From Luscinia megarhynchos (Eukaryota > Chordata > Aves > Passeriformes > Turdidae), in contig JAPFBE010000003.1 in NCBI GenBank assembly GCA_034336665.1, positions 359,001 to 423,000 on the forward strand: a DNA stretch of 64,000 bases, written 5' to 3'. The notes below the pieces were generated by a model. It ran no database searches. It saw nothing but the letters and a program-made list of their open reading frames with translations, and was not told the DNA's origin. How positions within the stretch are numbered: the first letter of the stretch is position 1; each line of letters begins with the position of its first letter. Shown here piece after piece: positions 20,760 to 64,000 of this stretch. The position numbers and the translations under genes were made by a program.

Positions 20760-20769
20760 TTTATTTATT
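20760..20769 (-). terminator. NUP98: NUP98 poly(A) signals
   Basis: Two overlapping AATAAA hexamers on the minus strand (plus-strand TTTATT at 20,760-20,765 and 20,764-20,769) lie about 240 bp past the stop codon in an AT-rich stretch, and another lies near 20,803. They are the likely 3' end of the long transcript. Confidence 0.7.
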
Positions 20770-20926
20770 GTTTTCAAAAAGACAGGAAAATAATCTAGAG
20801 CATTTATTTATATTTTTTCGATAAAAACCTTTCGATGCTCCTCATGCATGAAGCCCTGCTGTGCGCGCGGTGGGGCGGGAGCCGCAGGGGAGCGGAGCCG
20901 CGGCTCCGGCGGGAATGGCTGAGCCC

Positions 20927-21007
20927 TGGCTCAGTCCTGGGTCAGTCCTGGGTCAGTCCTGGCTCAGTCCTGGCTCAGCCCTGGCTCAGCCCTGGCTCAG
21001 CCCTGGC

Positions 21008-21010
<3 letters not shown>
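20927..21010 (-). repeat. 11-bp tandem repeat starting at the NUP98 stop codon
   Basis: About eight copies of CTGAGCCAGGG (minus strand) run from the NUP98 TGA into the 3' UTR. Every unit contains a TGA. Because 11 is not a multiple of 3, the stops fall in all three frames. Confidence 0.85.
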
Positions 21011-63827
<42,817 letters not shown>

Positions 63828-64000
63828 TTTCAGGATATGTCAGGTTTTTGTCCTAGACCTGGAAAGCAGAATTCAGGTTTTATTGAACCATTTTCCATCT
63901 CCCTTACTGCCAAGGGCAGCAACCCCACCAGAATCCTCCAGCACCAGCCCCATGGCACTGTGCAAATCCAAACCCTGCCAAAACCTGGTCAAGGGCACCA

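Overview
The window is vertebrate nuclear DNA, almost certainly from a bird and probably a songbird. It carries two intron-containing genes of conserved vertebrate synteny (NUP98 next to CHRNA10), many CR1 LINE 3' ends, several solo endogenous-retrovirus LTRs, and a very heavy load of GC-rich minisatellites, as on avian microchromosomes. The species cannot be fixed from the sequence.

Layout: bases 1-11,780 are gene-poor. They hold tandem repeats (79-bp, 15-bp, 12-bp and GAT-type), LTR-like segments, CR1 fragments and one doubtful small signal-peptide-like ORF near 9.0 kb. Bases 11,790-16,793 hold an unrecognised GC-rich gene family: copy A (minus strand), copy B (minus strand, with a TATA box and a membrane-helix first exon) and copy C (plus strand). 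B and C form the arms of a large inverted duplication, and a 501-bp insertion flanked by the 6-bp direct repeat CACAGC sits only in the right arm. Bases 17,191-19,498 (minus) encode CHRNA10, a nicotinic acetylcholine receptor subunit, in five exons. Bases 21,008-63,827 (minus) contain the complete coding region of NUP98 (the Nup98-Nup96 precursor) in 32 coding exons: FG/GLFG repeats with a GLEBS motif, the autoproteolytic domain with its HF|S cleavage site, then the Nup96 half. A short Nup98-only 3' end (read-through of exon 19 into a stop and 3' UTR) is also visible.

The two conserved genes are unrelated in function: NUP98 builds the nuclear pore, CHRNA10 is a ligand-gated channel subunit of hair cells. 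Their adjacency is ancestral synteny. By eye, roughly a quarter of the NUP98 locus is minisatellite. Several arrays directly abut exons, and three are built from copies of the adjoining splice junction. Intron 28 consists almost entirely of copies of its own donor and its own acceptor. Three one-base frame breaks, two in NUP98 and one in CHRNA10, interrupt otherwise conserved exons and look like consensus-sequence errors, although that cannot be proven here.
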